This document shows, piece by piece, positions 26,625-32,922 of a DNA stretch of 35,601 nucleotides. Both the position numbers and the translations under genes were made by a program. This DNA is from Firmicutes bacterium ADurb.Bin193 (GTDB lineage Bacteria > Bacillota > Clostridia > Monoglobales > Firm-18). The stretch covers positions 1 through 35,601 of the forward strand of contig MWCQ01000022.1 of assembly GCA_002070105.1 (NCBI GenBank). The letters run 5' to 3'. The number at the start of each line of letters is the position of its first letter. Within the stretch, counting starts at the first letter, position 1. The notes under the pieces were generated by a model, which was not told the origin of the DNA, did no database searches, and saw only the letters and a list, made by a program, of their open reading frames with translations.

Positions 26625-26798
26625 GTGTATATCTGTAATGACTCCGTTTGCGATCCTGTTTGTGATTTTTGTTGGTTTTGTAAGCATGACGAAAATGGTG
26701 TTCCTAAACATTGTGCCAAGGGCAGAGATGCAGATTTTAGTGATGGCATAGGTTACTGTGAAGAATTTAGGTGCAGCCTGCATGAACAGCAACCATAA
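26625..26798 (+). CDS. 57-residue Cys-rich protein
   Basis: A GTG start at 26625 follows AAGGAGG by six bases, among the best ribosome sites in the window. The product has eight Cys in 57 residues: CxxxxCxxxCxxCxxC in the first 19, then single Cys at 30, 45 and 50. WFCKHDENG and DGIGYCEEF look like a treble-clef or rubredoxin-like zinc or iron site. It starts 15 bases after the HD gene and shares its transcript, which ends at 26890. It is too short for a usual ORF cut-off. The function is unknown; a metal-binding partner of the HD protein is possible. Confidence 0.75.
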   Translation: MYICNDSVCDPVCDFCWFCKHDENGVPKHCAKGRDADFSDGIGYCEEFRCSLHEQQP

Positions 26799-26889
26799 CA
26801 TCGCTTTTAAGCGACCGTTTTTACGGTGTGGAGTTTGACGAAATTGGCTGCATTTCTCGAATGTCTAATAACGCCAATGTATAAATCAT

Positions 26890-26934
26890 AAAAGCCCCAA
26901 TGCTGTATAGAGCTATGCAGCGTTGGGGCTTTTT
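26890..26934 (+). terminator. Strong terminator of the defence operon
   Basis: An A-rich, GCCCCAA/TTGGGGC stem (about 11 bp, extended by an imperfect inner stem TGCTGTATAG/CTATGCAGCG) runs into five T. It is also flanked by A on the other side, so it can work in both directions. It is the first strong terminator downstream of 14211. Confidence 0.9.
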
Positions 26935-27074
26935 CTGCATTTATGAGTAATTTGTGTGCTATGCAGGATTCACAGACAAATTACAATCGTATGTGAATTT
27001 TTAATAAATCTACGAATGGGGGGTGAAACGCATATGCTTATTTTGAAAAATTACATGTGGGGAAGGAGGTGGCA

Positions 27075-27140
27075 ATGTGCTTTGGTATGCAAAAAGCAGG
27101 AGTAAGACGGGAGATGAGCAGCGATGCCGAGGAAACTTAA
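27075..27140 (+). CDS. Possible 21-residue leader peptide
   Basis: ATG 27075 lies five bases after GGAAGGAGG and opens a 21-codon frame that overlaps the recombinase start by 17 bases. The ribosome site is better than that of the recombinase itself, so this could couple translation. The region from 26935 to here shows nothing else. Confidence 0.35.
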   Translation: MCFGMQKAGVRREMSSDAEET

Positions 27141-28335
27141 CGCCAAGCTGATTGAGGCAAAACGGGCGAAACGAAAAGCGGAAAGTGTTGTTGCGGTGAC
27201 AGAAATTTTCAATGTGCATGAAACTGTGGCGTTAGAAACTACACCAAAACGTCCGCGGGAAATTATGCCGGAACCGCCACCCGTGACTGTGGGTGCGGCA
27301 ATTCAAAAACTCCGCGCCGCCGCCTATGCACGGGTTTCGACCGCCGAGGAACAACAGTTGGGAAGCTACGAGGCGCAAGTTCAGTATTTCACCGATGCAA
27401 TCAACAACAATCCCGAGTATGAATTAGTAAAAGTTTATGGAGACCACGGTGTTAGCGGCACTCTGCTCAAACAGCGCAAGGGATTCCAAGAGATGATGGA
27501 AGCTGCCCTGCGAGGCGAGATTGACATTATTTTAGTCAAGAGCATTTCGCGATTCGGGCGCAATTCGGCGGATATTTTAAACAATTTGCAAATATTGCGA
27601 ACCCTGAATCCGCCTGTGACCGTGTGCTTCGAGGGCGAACATCTGCTAACTTCGGACAGCCGAAATGATTTGCTGATTTCAATCCTTGCCGCCATCGCCC
27701 AACTGGAGTCGCAGCAGAAAAGCGAGGCGATCAAATTTGGCATTCGTTTCCGTATGTCGCAGGGGACATTCAAATTTTCAGTGAAATACACCCTTGGTTA
27801 TTACCGTGACCACTTTGGGAATATCAAGGTGGATCAAGCCGAAGCGGAGATTGTCCGGTACATCTATGAGAGTTATTTAGAAGGCGCGACCATCGCCGAA
27901 ATTGCGGGATCGCTTACAGAAATGGAGATTTGTACTCCCAAAGGGCATATGAAATGGAGTAACAGCACTATTCGCAGCATTTTGTCAAACGAAAAGTACA
28001 ATGGCACCGTGCTTTTTCAAAAGACCCGAACGGAAGACTACCGCACCCATAAGTCCGTCAAAAATCGGCTGATTTCCATGTGGGAGGTAGAGAATCACCA
28101 CACACCTATTATCCCGATGGCAGAGTGGCAAAAGGTTCAGGCTGAACTTTTGGTACGGAAGGATAGCCGCAAAAAGGGCGGCGGTATTGGGATTATGAAA
28201 AAATTCACTGCCCCGCGCATCAAAAGCGGTCATCTCAAGGGATACTACCTGCTCGACGGCAACTGGACTCGCCAAGAACGGGAAACGGTTTTACAAATTA
28301 TTGAGTCCATAAATAATTTAGATGAGGAAGGATGA
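27124..28335 (+). CDS. Large serine recombinase 1
   Basis: The 403-residue protein is a serine site-specific recombinase. After a 60-residue Lys/Pro-rich extension comes the resolvase domain, with AAAYARVS at 65-72 and Ser72 as the predicted nucleophile, and ISRFGRNSADIL and AQLESQQKSEAI further on. A recombinase domain (about 215-330, YTLGYYRD to SNEKYNGT) follows. It ends without the zinc-ribbon Cys pairs or long coiled coil that the second recombinase has, so it is the short type found in tandem recombinase modules. ATG 27124 follows GGGAG at 10 bases. It is followed five bases later by a small unknown gene and then by recombinase 2, an arrangement seen in many Firmicute elements. Confidence 0.9.
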   Translation: MPRKLNAKLIEAKRAKRKAESVVAVTEIFNVHETVALETTPKRPREIMPEPPPVTVGAAIQKLRAAAYARVSTAEEQQLGSYEAQVQYFTDAINNNPEYELVKVYGDHGVSGTLLKQRKGFQEMMEAALRGEIDIILVKSISRFGRNSADILNNLQILRTLNPPVTVCFEGEHLLTSDSRNDLLISILAAIAQLESQQKSEAIKFGIRFRMSQGTFKFSVKYTLGYYRDHFGNIKVDQAEAEIVRYIYESYLEGATIAEIAGSLTEMEICTPKGHMKWSNSTIRSILSNEKYNGTVLFQKTRTEDYRTHKSVKNRLISMWEVENHHTPIIPMAEWQKVQAELLVRKDSRKKGGGIGIMKKFTAPRIKSGHLKGYYLLDGNWTRQERETVLQIIESINNLDEEG

Positions 28336-28340
28336 TTTTT

Positions 28341-28781
28341 ATGTCAATAAATTTTGAAACACTTAATCTGGAGATTTTAGATGCAAATTTAAACGCCACA
28401 CCCGATATTTATATCAACGCCAAAGGCATTACATTTAGTAAGCGTGCGGTAGAGGAATTGGGCTACCCTGCCCACGTCCAATATTCCATTGATCCAAAGC
28501 AAAAGGTGTTTGCTGTGAAAGCGATACGCCTTGACGGAGCGAAAGCAACACCGTTTTCTAAACCGCGCAACGAGCAGAAAAGCGCGGTAAGCACAGGCAA
28601 TCGCAATATTTGGGAACCCGTCCGTAAAATGATGGACGGCGCGTGGAATCCGACCAGCAGATATAGGGTGACGGGTATACTTGTCGATGACAAGAAAACG
28701 CTGATGTTTTATTTACCTGACGGCGTAGAGGAAGAATTTCGGATTGATAAAACCATGAAAAGGTACAATGCAACGGAATAG
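28341..28781 (+). CDS. Small unknown protein between recombinases
   Basis: A 146-residue protein with a beta-rich N-terminal part (KGITFSKRAVEELGYPAHV) and a basic Pro/Lys stretch (about 70-90), ending in an acidic-then-basic tail. I do not recognise it. Proteins of this size commonly sit between tandem serine recombinases; a DNA-binding helper or excision factor is possible but unproven. ATG 28341 is preferred, with AGGAAGG about 10 bases upstream; ATG 28332 overlaps the recombinase stop and has its site too close. Confidence 0.7.
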   Translation: MSINFETLNLEILDANLNATPDIYINAKGITFSKRAVEELGYPAHVQYSIDPKQKVFAVKAIRLDGAKATPFSKPRNEQKSAVSTGNRNIWEPVRKMMDGAWNPTSRYRVTGILVDDKKTLMFYLPDGVEEEFRIDKTMKRYNATE

Positions 28782-28819
28782 TATGGTCTAAAAAATTAAC
28801 TGGCGTAGGATAGGATTGA

Positions 28820-28850
28820 GGAATTTGGGCGTATATTTCGCCCAAATTCC
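28820..28850. repeat. Perfect 12-bp inverted repeat
   Basis: GGAATTTGGGCG and CGCCCAAATTCC flank a 7-base loop TATATTT. There is no T run on either strand, so it is not a typical terminator. It lies after the small unknown gene. It may be a protein-binding site or an RNA structure. Confidence 0.6.
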
Positions 28851-28900
28851 CCACTAATCTTAAAAATTATTCCAATCCCCAAAATTGACTTGACTTTTGG

Positions 28901-28948
28901 GCGGTTAAGAGCGTTAATGGTACTATACCCGCTCTTAACCGCTTTTTT
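28901..28948 (+). terminator. Rho-independent terminator
   Basis: A perfect 13-bp stem (28901-28913 with 28930-28942), loop of 16 bases and six T. It ends the transcript of recombinase 1 and the small gene. Its right arm overlaps the last codons of the opposing 60-residue gene. Confidence 0.88.
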
Positions 28949-29117
28949 GCGCCGTGAACAGCGACGTAACATGCTCCAGCACACGTCGTTTATCCCCGTA
29001 GGAAAGATTCAGGTTGTTTATGTATGTTAAAAGAATATCGCTGTAAAAGCATCTTATGTTATTTTGCAAATCCTTTTTCGGTGGGTAAATAAAGTTAATT
29101 TTTATTTTTTTACTCAT
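28935..29117 (-). CDS. 60-residue basic protein opposite the recombinase
   Basis: The frame opens at ATG 29117, with AGGTGA about four bases upstream, and encodes a 60-residue protein with a basic N-terminus (MSKKIKINFIYPP) and an amphipathic helical C-terminal half (LNLSYGDKRRVLEHVTSLF). The amino-acid make-up looks like a real protein, and the gene is read away from recombinase 2 across a shared control region. I do not recognise a family. Small basic proteins beside serine integrases are often recombination directionality factors (SprB, the excision factor of SPbeta, has a similar size), so that role is worth testing. The alternative is that it is a chance frame. Confidence 0.5.
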   Translation of the reverse strand: MSKKIKINFIYPPKKDLQNNIRCFYSDILLTYINNLNLSYGDKRRVLEHVTSLFTAQKSG

Positions 29118-29125
29118 TCAATCAC

Positions 29126-29148
29126 CTATTGACAAATATATTCAATAG
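29126..29148. promoter_or_regulatory. Operator-like dyad in the divergent region
   Basis: CTATTGA and TCAATAG flank nine AT-rich bases. The left arm overlaps TTGACA (29129-29134), a perfect -35 sequence pointing to the recombinase, but the nearest -10-like TAATAT is 20 bp away, so the promoter is uncertain. The dyad lies 9 bases from the start of the minus-strand gene. Confidence 0.45.
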
Positions 29149-29206
29149 TGAGGGTAATATTGTTTGTCCGCAGAAAATAATTTTAAATTGAGGTGAGTAA
29201 CAGGGC

Positions 29207-29232
29207 TCCCAAAAATGTAAACATTTTTGGGA
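29207..29232. repeat. Perfect 12-bp palindrome upstream of recombinase 2
   Basis: TCCCAAAAATGT and ACATTTTTGGGA surround an AA spacer. A second small hairpin, GCCCC/GGGGC, lies at 29261-29280 just before the ribosome site. In the mRNA leader these would form stable stems. They could control recombinase translation, or the palindrome could be a repressor or recombinase site. Confidence 0.6.
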
Positions 29233-29304
29233 AAGAGGACGAACAACGAAACGGACGCACGCCCCGAACCTGTGAGGGGCTAAGGGAGAGGAGTTTGTGA
29301 GGAC

Positions 29305-30933
29305 GTGATTGCTATATATTCGAGAAAGTCAAAATATACAGGAAAGGGCGAAAGTGTTGAAAATCAAATACAATTGTGCCGCGAGTATGCGATAAAGCAT
29401 CTGGGCGTGGGTGAAAGCGATATAGTCGTTTATGAGGATGAGGGGTTTTCCGGCGGCAATATCAAACGCCCGGAATTTCAAAAGCTGCTACAAGACATTG
29501 GACACAAAAAAATTTCGATACTGATATGTTATCGGTTAGACCGCATAAGCCGCAATGTGGCGGACTTTTCGGGCATCTTGGAATTGCTAATACAAAACAA
29601 TGTGGACTTTGTATCCATTCGCGAGAGCTTTGACACGTCCACCCCTATGGGTAAGGCGATGGTGTATATTTCCTCCGTATTCGCGCAGTTAGAGCGCGAA
29701 ACCATTGCGGAGCGTATCCGAGACAATATGTATGAGCTTGCCAAAACAGGGCGGTGGCTCGGCGGGGCGGCTCCGTTGGGCTTCGAGTCAAAGCAGATGG
29801 ATTTCACCGACGAGGACGGCAAGGACAGGCGGTATAATATTCTCTCTGCACTTCAAGAGGAAAAGACAATTGTTCAAACGCTTTTCAAAGAGTTTTTGAA
29901 GTTAGGCTCTATCAGCAAGTTGCAGAAATTTACCTATACACACGGCTTAAAATCCCGTAACGACAAGGACTTCCATATAAATACCCTTAAAACTCTGCTT
30001 GCTAACCCCGTTTATTGCGTCGCGGACAAAAACGTTTATAAATACTTATCCGATAAAGGAGTTGAAATATTTTCGCCCAAAAGCGAATTCAAGGGCAAGT
30101 ATGGGCTGTCCTGCTATAATAAAACGTCGAAGGATAACAAGAAAATTACGCGCCCGAAGGATTATTCCGAATGGATTGTTGCCGTTGCCAAGCACGAAGG
30201 GATTATTTCAAGCAATGATTGGATCAAAGCTCAAAATATCATCGCTAACAACAAAGACAAAGCAATCCGGCAAGTGCGCAATCCAAAGGCACTCCTTTCG
30301 GGCTTGTTGTTCTGCAAGCATTGCGGATCGCACCTGCGTCCGAAATATCACAATAGAAAAGGCACAAGCGATGACGACAGGATTTTTTACTACATCTGCG
30401 AAATGAAGGAACGGAGCAGAAAAATGCGCTGTGATGTCCCTAACATAAGCGGCAACTATTTAGATAAGTTATTTCTTGAACAATTAAGACAAATGACGAT
30501 TGACAACTTTGACTTCGCACAGGCTTTTGATGTAAGCGCAAACGGCATAAGTAGCAGCGTGAGCGGGATTGACGCACTGATTGATGGTTTAAATGAGAAG
30601 CTGCGGGAAACCGACAAGGCGATAGCCGCATTAGTCGCCAATTTAGCACAGGGGAGTTATGAAAAATCCGTTGTGGACGTTATTATGGAGCAAGCGAACG
30701 CATTAACCGCAAAAAAGAAAGGGATAGAGAAAGAGATTGCCGATTTAAAAGCGCAACAGGCAAACAGCGAGGAAATTATGAAATCGGTCATTAGCGTAAA
30801 GGATGCATTATCCGTAATTAATTCAGCCTTTGACAGTCTGACCGTATTTCAGCAACGCGACAAGCTGAAAATTATAATAGATAAAATTTTATGGGACGGT
30901 GAAAACATTGATATACTACTACGAGGGACTTGA
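29305..30933 (+). CDS. Large serine recombinase 2 (element integrase)
   Basis: The 542-residue protein is a complete large serine recombinase. The resolvase domain begins IAIYSRKSKYTGKGES, with Ser9 of YSRKS the predicted nucleophile. SRNVADF and AQLERETIAERI follow, then the recombinase domain (about 155-280). A zinc ribbon comes next (CKHCGSHLRPKYH near 332-344, then the Cys of YYICEM and RCD). A long coiled coil (about 425-510) ends it. GTG 29305 has GGGAGAGGAG 11 bases upstream. Such enzymes integrate and excise elements between attP and attB. It is the last recombinase before the dpaB junction, and its last 12 codons are repeated next to dpaB, so it is the likely integrase of the element. 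Confidence 0.95.
   Translation: MIAIYSRKSKYTGKGESVENQIQLCREYAIKHLGVGESDIVVYEDEGFSGGNIKRPEFQKLLQDIGHKKISILICYRLDRISRNVADFSGILELLIQNNVDFVSIRESFDTSTPMGKAMVYISSVFAQLERETIAERIRDNMYELAKTGRWLGGAAPLGFESKQMDFTDEDGKDRRYNILSALQEEKTIVQTLFKEFLKLGSISKLQKFTYTHGLKSRNDKDFHINTLKTLLANPVYCVADKNVYKYLSDKGVEIFSPKSEFKGKYGLSCYNKTSKDNKKITRPKDYSEWIVAVAKHEGIISSNDWIKAQNIIANNKDKAIRQVRNPKALLSGLLFCKHCGSHLRPKYHNRKGTSDDDRIFYYICEMKERSRKMRCDVPNISGNYLDKLFLEQLRQMTIDNFDFAQAFDVSANGISSSVSGIDALIDGLNEKLRETDKAIAALVANLAQGSYEKSVVDVIMEQANALTAKKKGIEKEIADLKAQQANSEEIMKSVISVKDALSVINSAFDSLTVFQQRDKLKIIIDKILWDGENIDILLRGT
30894..30931 (+). repeat. 38-bp direct repeat, copy 1 (recombinase 3' end)
   Basis: This copy is the last 12 codons of recombinase 2 and matches 31572-31609 at 36 of 38 positions (differences at 30897 and 30928). 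The two copies flank the toxin-antitoxin pair, 678 bases apart. Confidence 0.92.
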
Positions 30934-30958
30934 CGTGGTGTTATAATATTGATATAAT
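30930..30958 (+). promoter_or_regulatory. Promoter and operator of the toxin-antitoxin pair
   Basis: TTGACG (30930-30935), which overlaps the recombinase stop codon, and TATAAT (30953-30958) are 17 bp apart. ATAATATT (30943-30950) and AATATTAT (30967-30974) form a dyad around the start site, the usual place for autoregulation by a Phd/YefM antitoxin. Confidence 0.75.
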
Positions 30959-30992
30959 ATGTATAGAATATTATCAAAAGGAGTGAGCACTT

Positions 30993-31262
30993 ATGATTAT
31001 AAAACCGTCAACCGCATTAAGGAATGAATATGGCTTGATTTCTGATTTGTGCAAAGAGAAGAATGAGCCGATTTTTTTAACGAAGAACGGCGAGGGTGAT
31101 TTAGTTGTCATGAGTATTGAAGCGTATAAAATGCGTGAGGAATTATTGGATTTGCGCGAAAAACTGCTGGCTGCAGAAGCGAACCGCATATCAGGGGCAA
31201 AAACCTACTCCATAGATGAAGTTTCAGCCCGTATGCAGGAGGTTATCCATGCCCATAAGTAA
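30993..31262 (+). CDS. Phd/YefM family antitoxin
   Basis: The 89-residue protein begins IIKPSTALRNEYGLISDLCKE, cut here as MIIKPSTALRNEY, and contains PIFLTKNGEGDLVVMSIEAY, the DNA-binding fold shared by Phd and YefM antitoxins. The C-terminal 40 residues are helical and would wrap the toxin. It binds its own promoter dyad and neutralises the RelE-type toxin encoded next. AAGGAG precedes ATG 30993. It overlaps the toxin gene by 14 bases. Confidence 0.9.
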   Translation: MIIKPSTALRNEYGLISDLCKEKNEPIFLTKNGEGDLVVMSIEAYKMREELLDLREKLLAAEANRISGAKTYSIDEVSARMQEVIHAHK

Positions 31263-31566
31263 GGTAGAATTTCTGCAAGATGCTGTTGACGATTTAGAGG
31301 AGCTTGTCGAGTACATTGCAAAAGACAATGTAACCGAAGCGGAAAAAATGTATAAACGTGTGATTGATCATGCACAGGAACTAAAAGACTTTCCGCGGCG
31401 GGGTATGCCGGTGCCTGATGAAAAGATGAAAAAATCAGGATGGCGAATGTTATTTGTTCCTCCATATGTACTGTTCTACCGCATCATTGACGACTGCGTT
31501 GTGATTTATCGCATACTTCATGGAGCAAGCAATTATCCGGCATTATACGACAAATTCAATCAATAA
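31249..31566 (+). CDS. RelE/ParE family toxin
   Basis: The 105-residue protein has the RelE/ParE fold pattern: an N-terminal strand (KVEFLQDAVDDLEEL), a long helical hairpin, then GWRMLFVPPYVLFYRI and VVIYRILHG, the closing strands. RelE-type toxins cut mRNA on the ribosome, while ParE-type toxins poison gyrase; the sequence does not decide clearly. ATG 31249 follows AGGAGG by seven bases. It forms a pair with the antitoxin in front and ends five bases before the second direct repeat. Confidence 0.9.
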   Translation: MPISKVEFLQDAVDDLEELVEYIAKDNVTEAEKMYKRVIDHAQELKDFPRRGMPVPDEKMKKSGWRMLFVPPYVLFYRIIDDCVVIYRILHGASNYPALYDKFNQ

Positions 31567-31571
31567 AAACA

Positions 31572-31609
31572 GGATGGTGAAAACATTGATATACTACTAC
31601 GAGGGGCTT
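31572..31609 (+). repeat. 38-bp direct repeat, copy 2 beside the dpaB junction
   Basis: In the recombinase frame this copy reads DGENIDILLRGA and then TAA, against DGENIDILLRGT and TGA in copy 1. It therefore looks like the original 3' end of an integrase gene lying about 25 bases from the element/dpaB junction. A short GTG frame (31578-31694) crossing into dpaB out of frame is not considered a gene. Confidence 0.9.
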
Positions 31610-31610
31610 A

Positions 31611-31880
31611 ATGGGGAATTGTTGCCGCTGGCGGAGTACCGCAAAATCGCATTTGAGAAACGGAAGACCGCTAATCCTCGCCATATCGACCAATGACGGT
31701 CTTGGCGCAAACGCTAAGAATATAGGACTTTTGCTCAACAGCAAGCATATCTATTTCGTACCGTTTTGTCAGGACGATGCGTTTAAAAAGATAAACTCCC
31801 TGATTGCAAAAATGGATATGCTGGTCCCTGCGGTCTCCGCTGCGCTGGATGGCGTCCAGCTTCAGCCCGTATTGGTGTGA
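31611..31880 (+). pseudogene. dpaB: Dipicolinate synthase subunit B, 3' fragment, interrupted by the element
   Basis: The frame encodes the C-terminal 80 residues of DpaB (SpoVFB), the flavoprotein-like subunit that with DpaA makes dipicolinic acid in the mother cell for spore heat resistance. AKSHLRNGRPLILAISTND, GANAKNIGLLL, YFVPFCQDDAFKK and QLQPVLV all line up with the end of Bacillus SpoVFB as I remember it. Homology begins at about 31638; the first nine codons come from the element, and the ATG at 31611 is not native. The N-terminal two thirds is absent from the window. The fragment has no internal stop, so excision of the element could restore the gene. No ribosome site suits expression of the fragment alone. 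Confidence 0.88.
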
Positions 31881-31910
31881 TATACTGAAAAAGCCCTTAA
31901 AAACAAATGC

Positions 31911-31939
31911 TTGATTTTTGTCAAAAAAACAGATATAAT
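31911..31939 (+). promoter_or_regulatory. Promoter of the pilin-like gene
   Basis: TTGATT (31911-31916) and TATAAT (31934-31939) are 17 bp apart, 39 bases before the ATG. A close match to the housekeeping consensus. Confidence 0.7.
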
Positions 31940-31977
31940 AACTTTAATATATGATATCTGGTATCAGGAGCGTGCTT

Positions 31978-32799
31978 ATGAAAAAAATTCTGCAAAATCA
32001 TAAGGGTTTTTCTTTGATTGAACTGATCGTCGTCATCGCCATTTTGGGTGTGCTGGTTGGTGTTGCGGCTCCTTCATATATCGGAAATGTTAAAAGGGCA
32101 AAGGCGCGTGTCTGCGCGAGCAACATTGATACGATCACACGGGCGTACCGCTATCAGAGGGCGGAAAATCCATCCACCACCTTGCAGGCGGTGGTCCAAG
32201 GCACAACGCCGGTGGACGTCAGCGGCATGAAATGTCCCGAGGGCGGCACATATTCCGTGGCTGACGGCAAGATTGTTTGCAGCATCCACGGTGAGGCGCA
32301 GCCAAGCCCCACTCCGGGTGAGAGCGCTACACCTACGCCCAGCAGCGGTCCGCAATCAGGTTATACCGTTGGTGATTTGGCATTTATCAGTCCGAATGGC
32401 GTTTCGGTCTATGTTTCAGGCGACTGGGCGGCGTTAAAAGAGGAGGCAGCCTCAAATTACGGTAAGTCGCTCACAGACGGCACTGTTTTAAGGGATGAAA
32501 CAGGTACTTATGTTGTCAGGTGGTCTCCGTATCTGTCCGAATCCGATGGTGCAAACGATATTCCTCTTTCGCAGATGAGCGGCGTTGTCAAGCTGGATGA
32601 AAATGCCTCAGTTCTGACGGGCGACGATTTGAAAGCAGCAGGCGACTGGACGGGTAACTGGGAGACCTCGCCAAGTGTCGGCAGCCTGTATACGCATAAC
32701 GGCGAAACCTATATGTGCGTATCCTCGTCGGGTACTTGGACATCCACGAATGTCGATTCGGGCGTATGGATAAAGCTGACGGGTCAGGACGTCGATTAA
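31978..32799 (+). CDS. Type IV pilin-like secreted protein
   Basis: The 273-residue protein has a class III signal: basic MKKILQNHKG, cleavage before Phe, then FSLIELIVVIAILGVLVGVA with Glu at +5, as needed for prepilin peptidase and pilus assembly. A short pilin-like globular part with two Cys pairs follows (about 35-105), then a Pro/Ser/Thr linker (about 108-130). A C-terminal domain of repeated Trp/Tyr motifs comes last. Its tail YTHNGETYMCVSSSGTW followed by GVWIKL resembles chitin-binding CBM5/12 modules, which is tentative. GGAG precedes ATG 31978 by seven bases. It lies between its own promoter and a terminator, so it is monocistronic. Confidence 0.85.
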   Translation: MKKILQNHKGFSLIELIVVIAILGVLVGVAAPSYIGNVKRAKARVCASNIDTITRAYRYQRAENPSTTLQAVVQGTTPVDVSGMKCPEGGTYSVADGKIVCSIHGEAQPSPTPGESATPTPSSGPQSGYTVGDLAFISPNGVSVYVSGDWAALKEEAASNYGKSLTDGTVLRDETGTYVVRWSPYLSESDGANDIPLSQMSGVVKLDENASVLTGDDLKAAGDWTGNWETSPSVGSLYTHNGETYMCVSSSGTWTSTNVDSGVWIKLTGQDVD

Positions 32800-32810
32800 C
32801 CGTTGTTATC

Positions 32811-32847
32811 AAAGTTCCTCTTTCGCAATGCGAAAGAGGAACTTTTT
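32811..32847 (+). terminator. Strong terminator after the pilin-like gene
   Basis: A perfect 16-bp stem (32811-32826 with 32830-32845), a 3-base loop and a run of five T that overlaps the end of the stem. The long A/T-flanked stem may work in both directions. Confidence 0.93.
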
Positions 32848-32874
32848 ACTGTATGCCCCCATTCAAATTGTTTA

Positions 32875-32903
32875 TTTACAACCCGCCCATTCTTTGGTAT
32901 AAT
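32875..32903 (+). promoter_or_regulatory. Promoter of the shikimate operon
   Basis: TTTACA (32875-32880) and TATAAT (32898-32903) are 17 bp apart, 20 bases before ATG 32923 and just after the preceding terminator. Confidence 0.75.
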
Positions 32904-32922
32904 AAGCCAAGGTGATGATTTT

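Noticed and set aside
31578-31694. Short GTG frame from the second repeat into dpaB
   Set aside because: It runs out of frame through the conserved dpaB sequence and exists only because of the junction.
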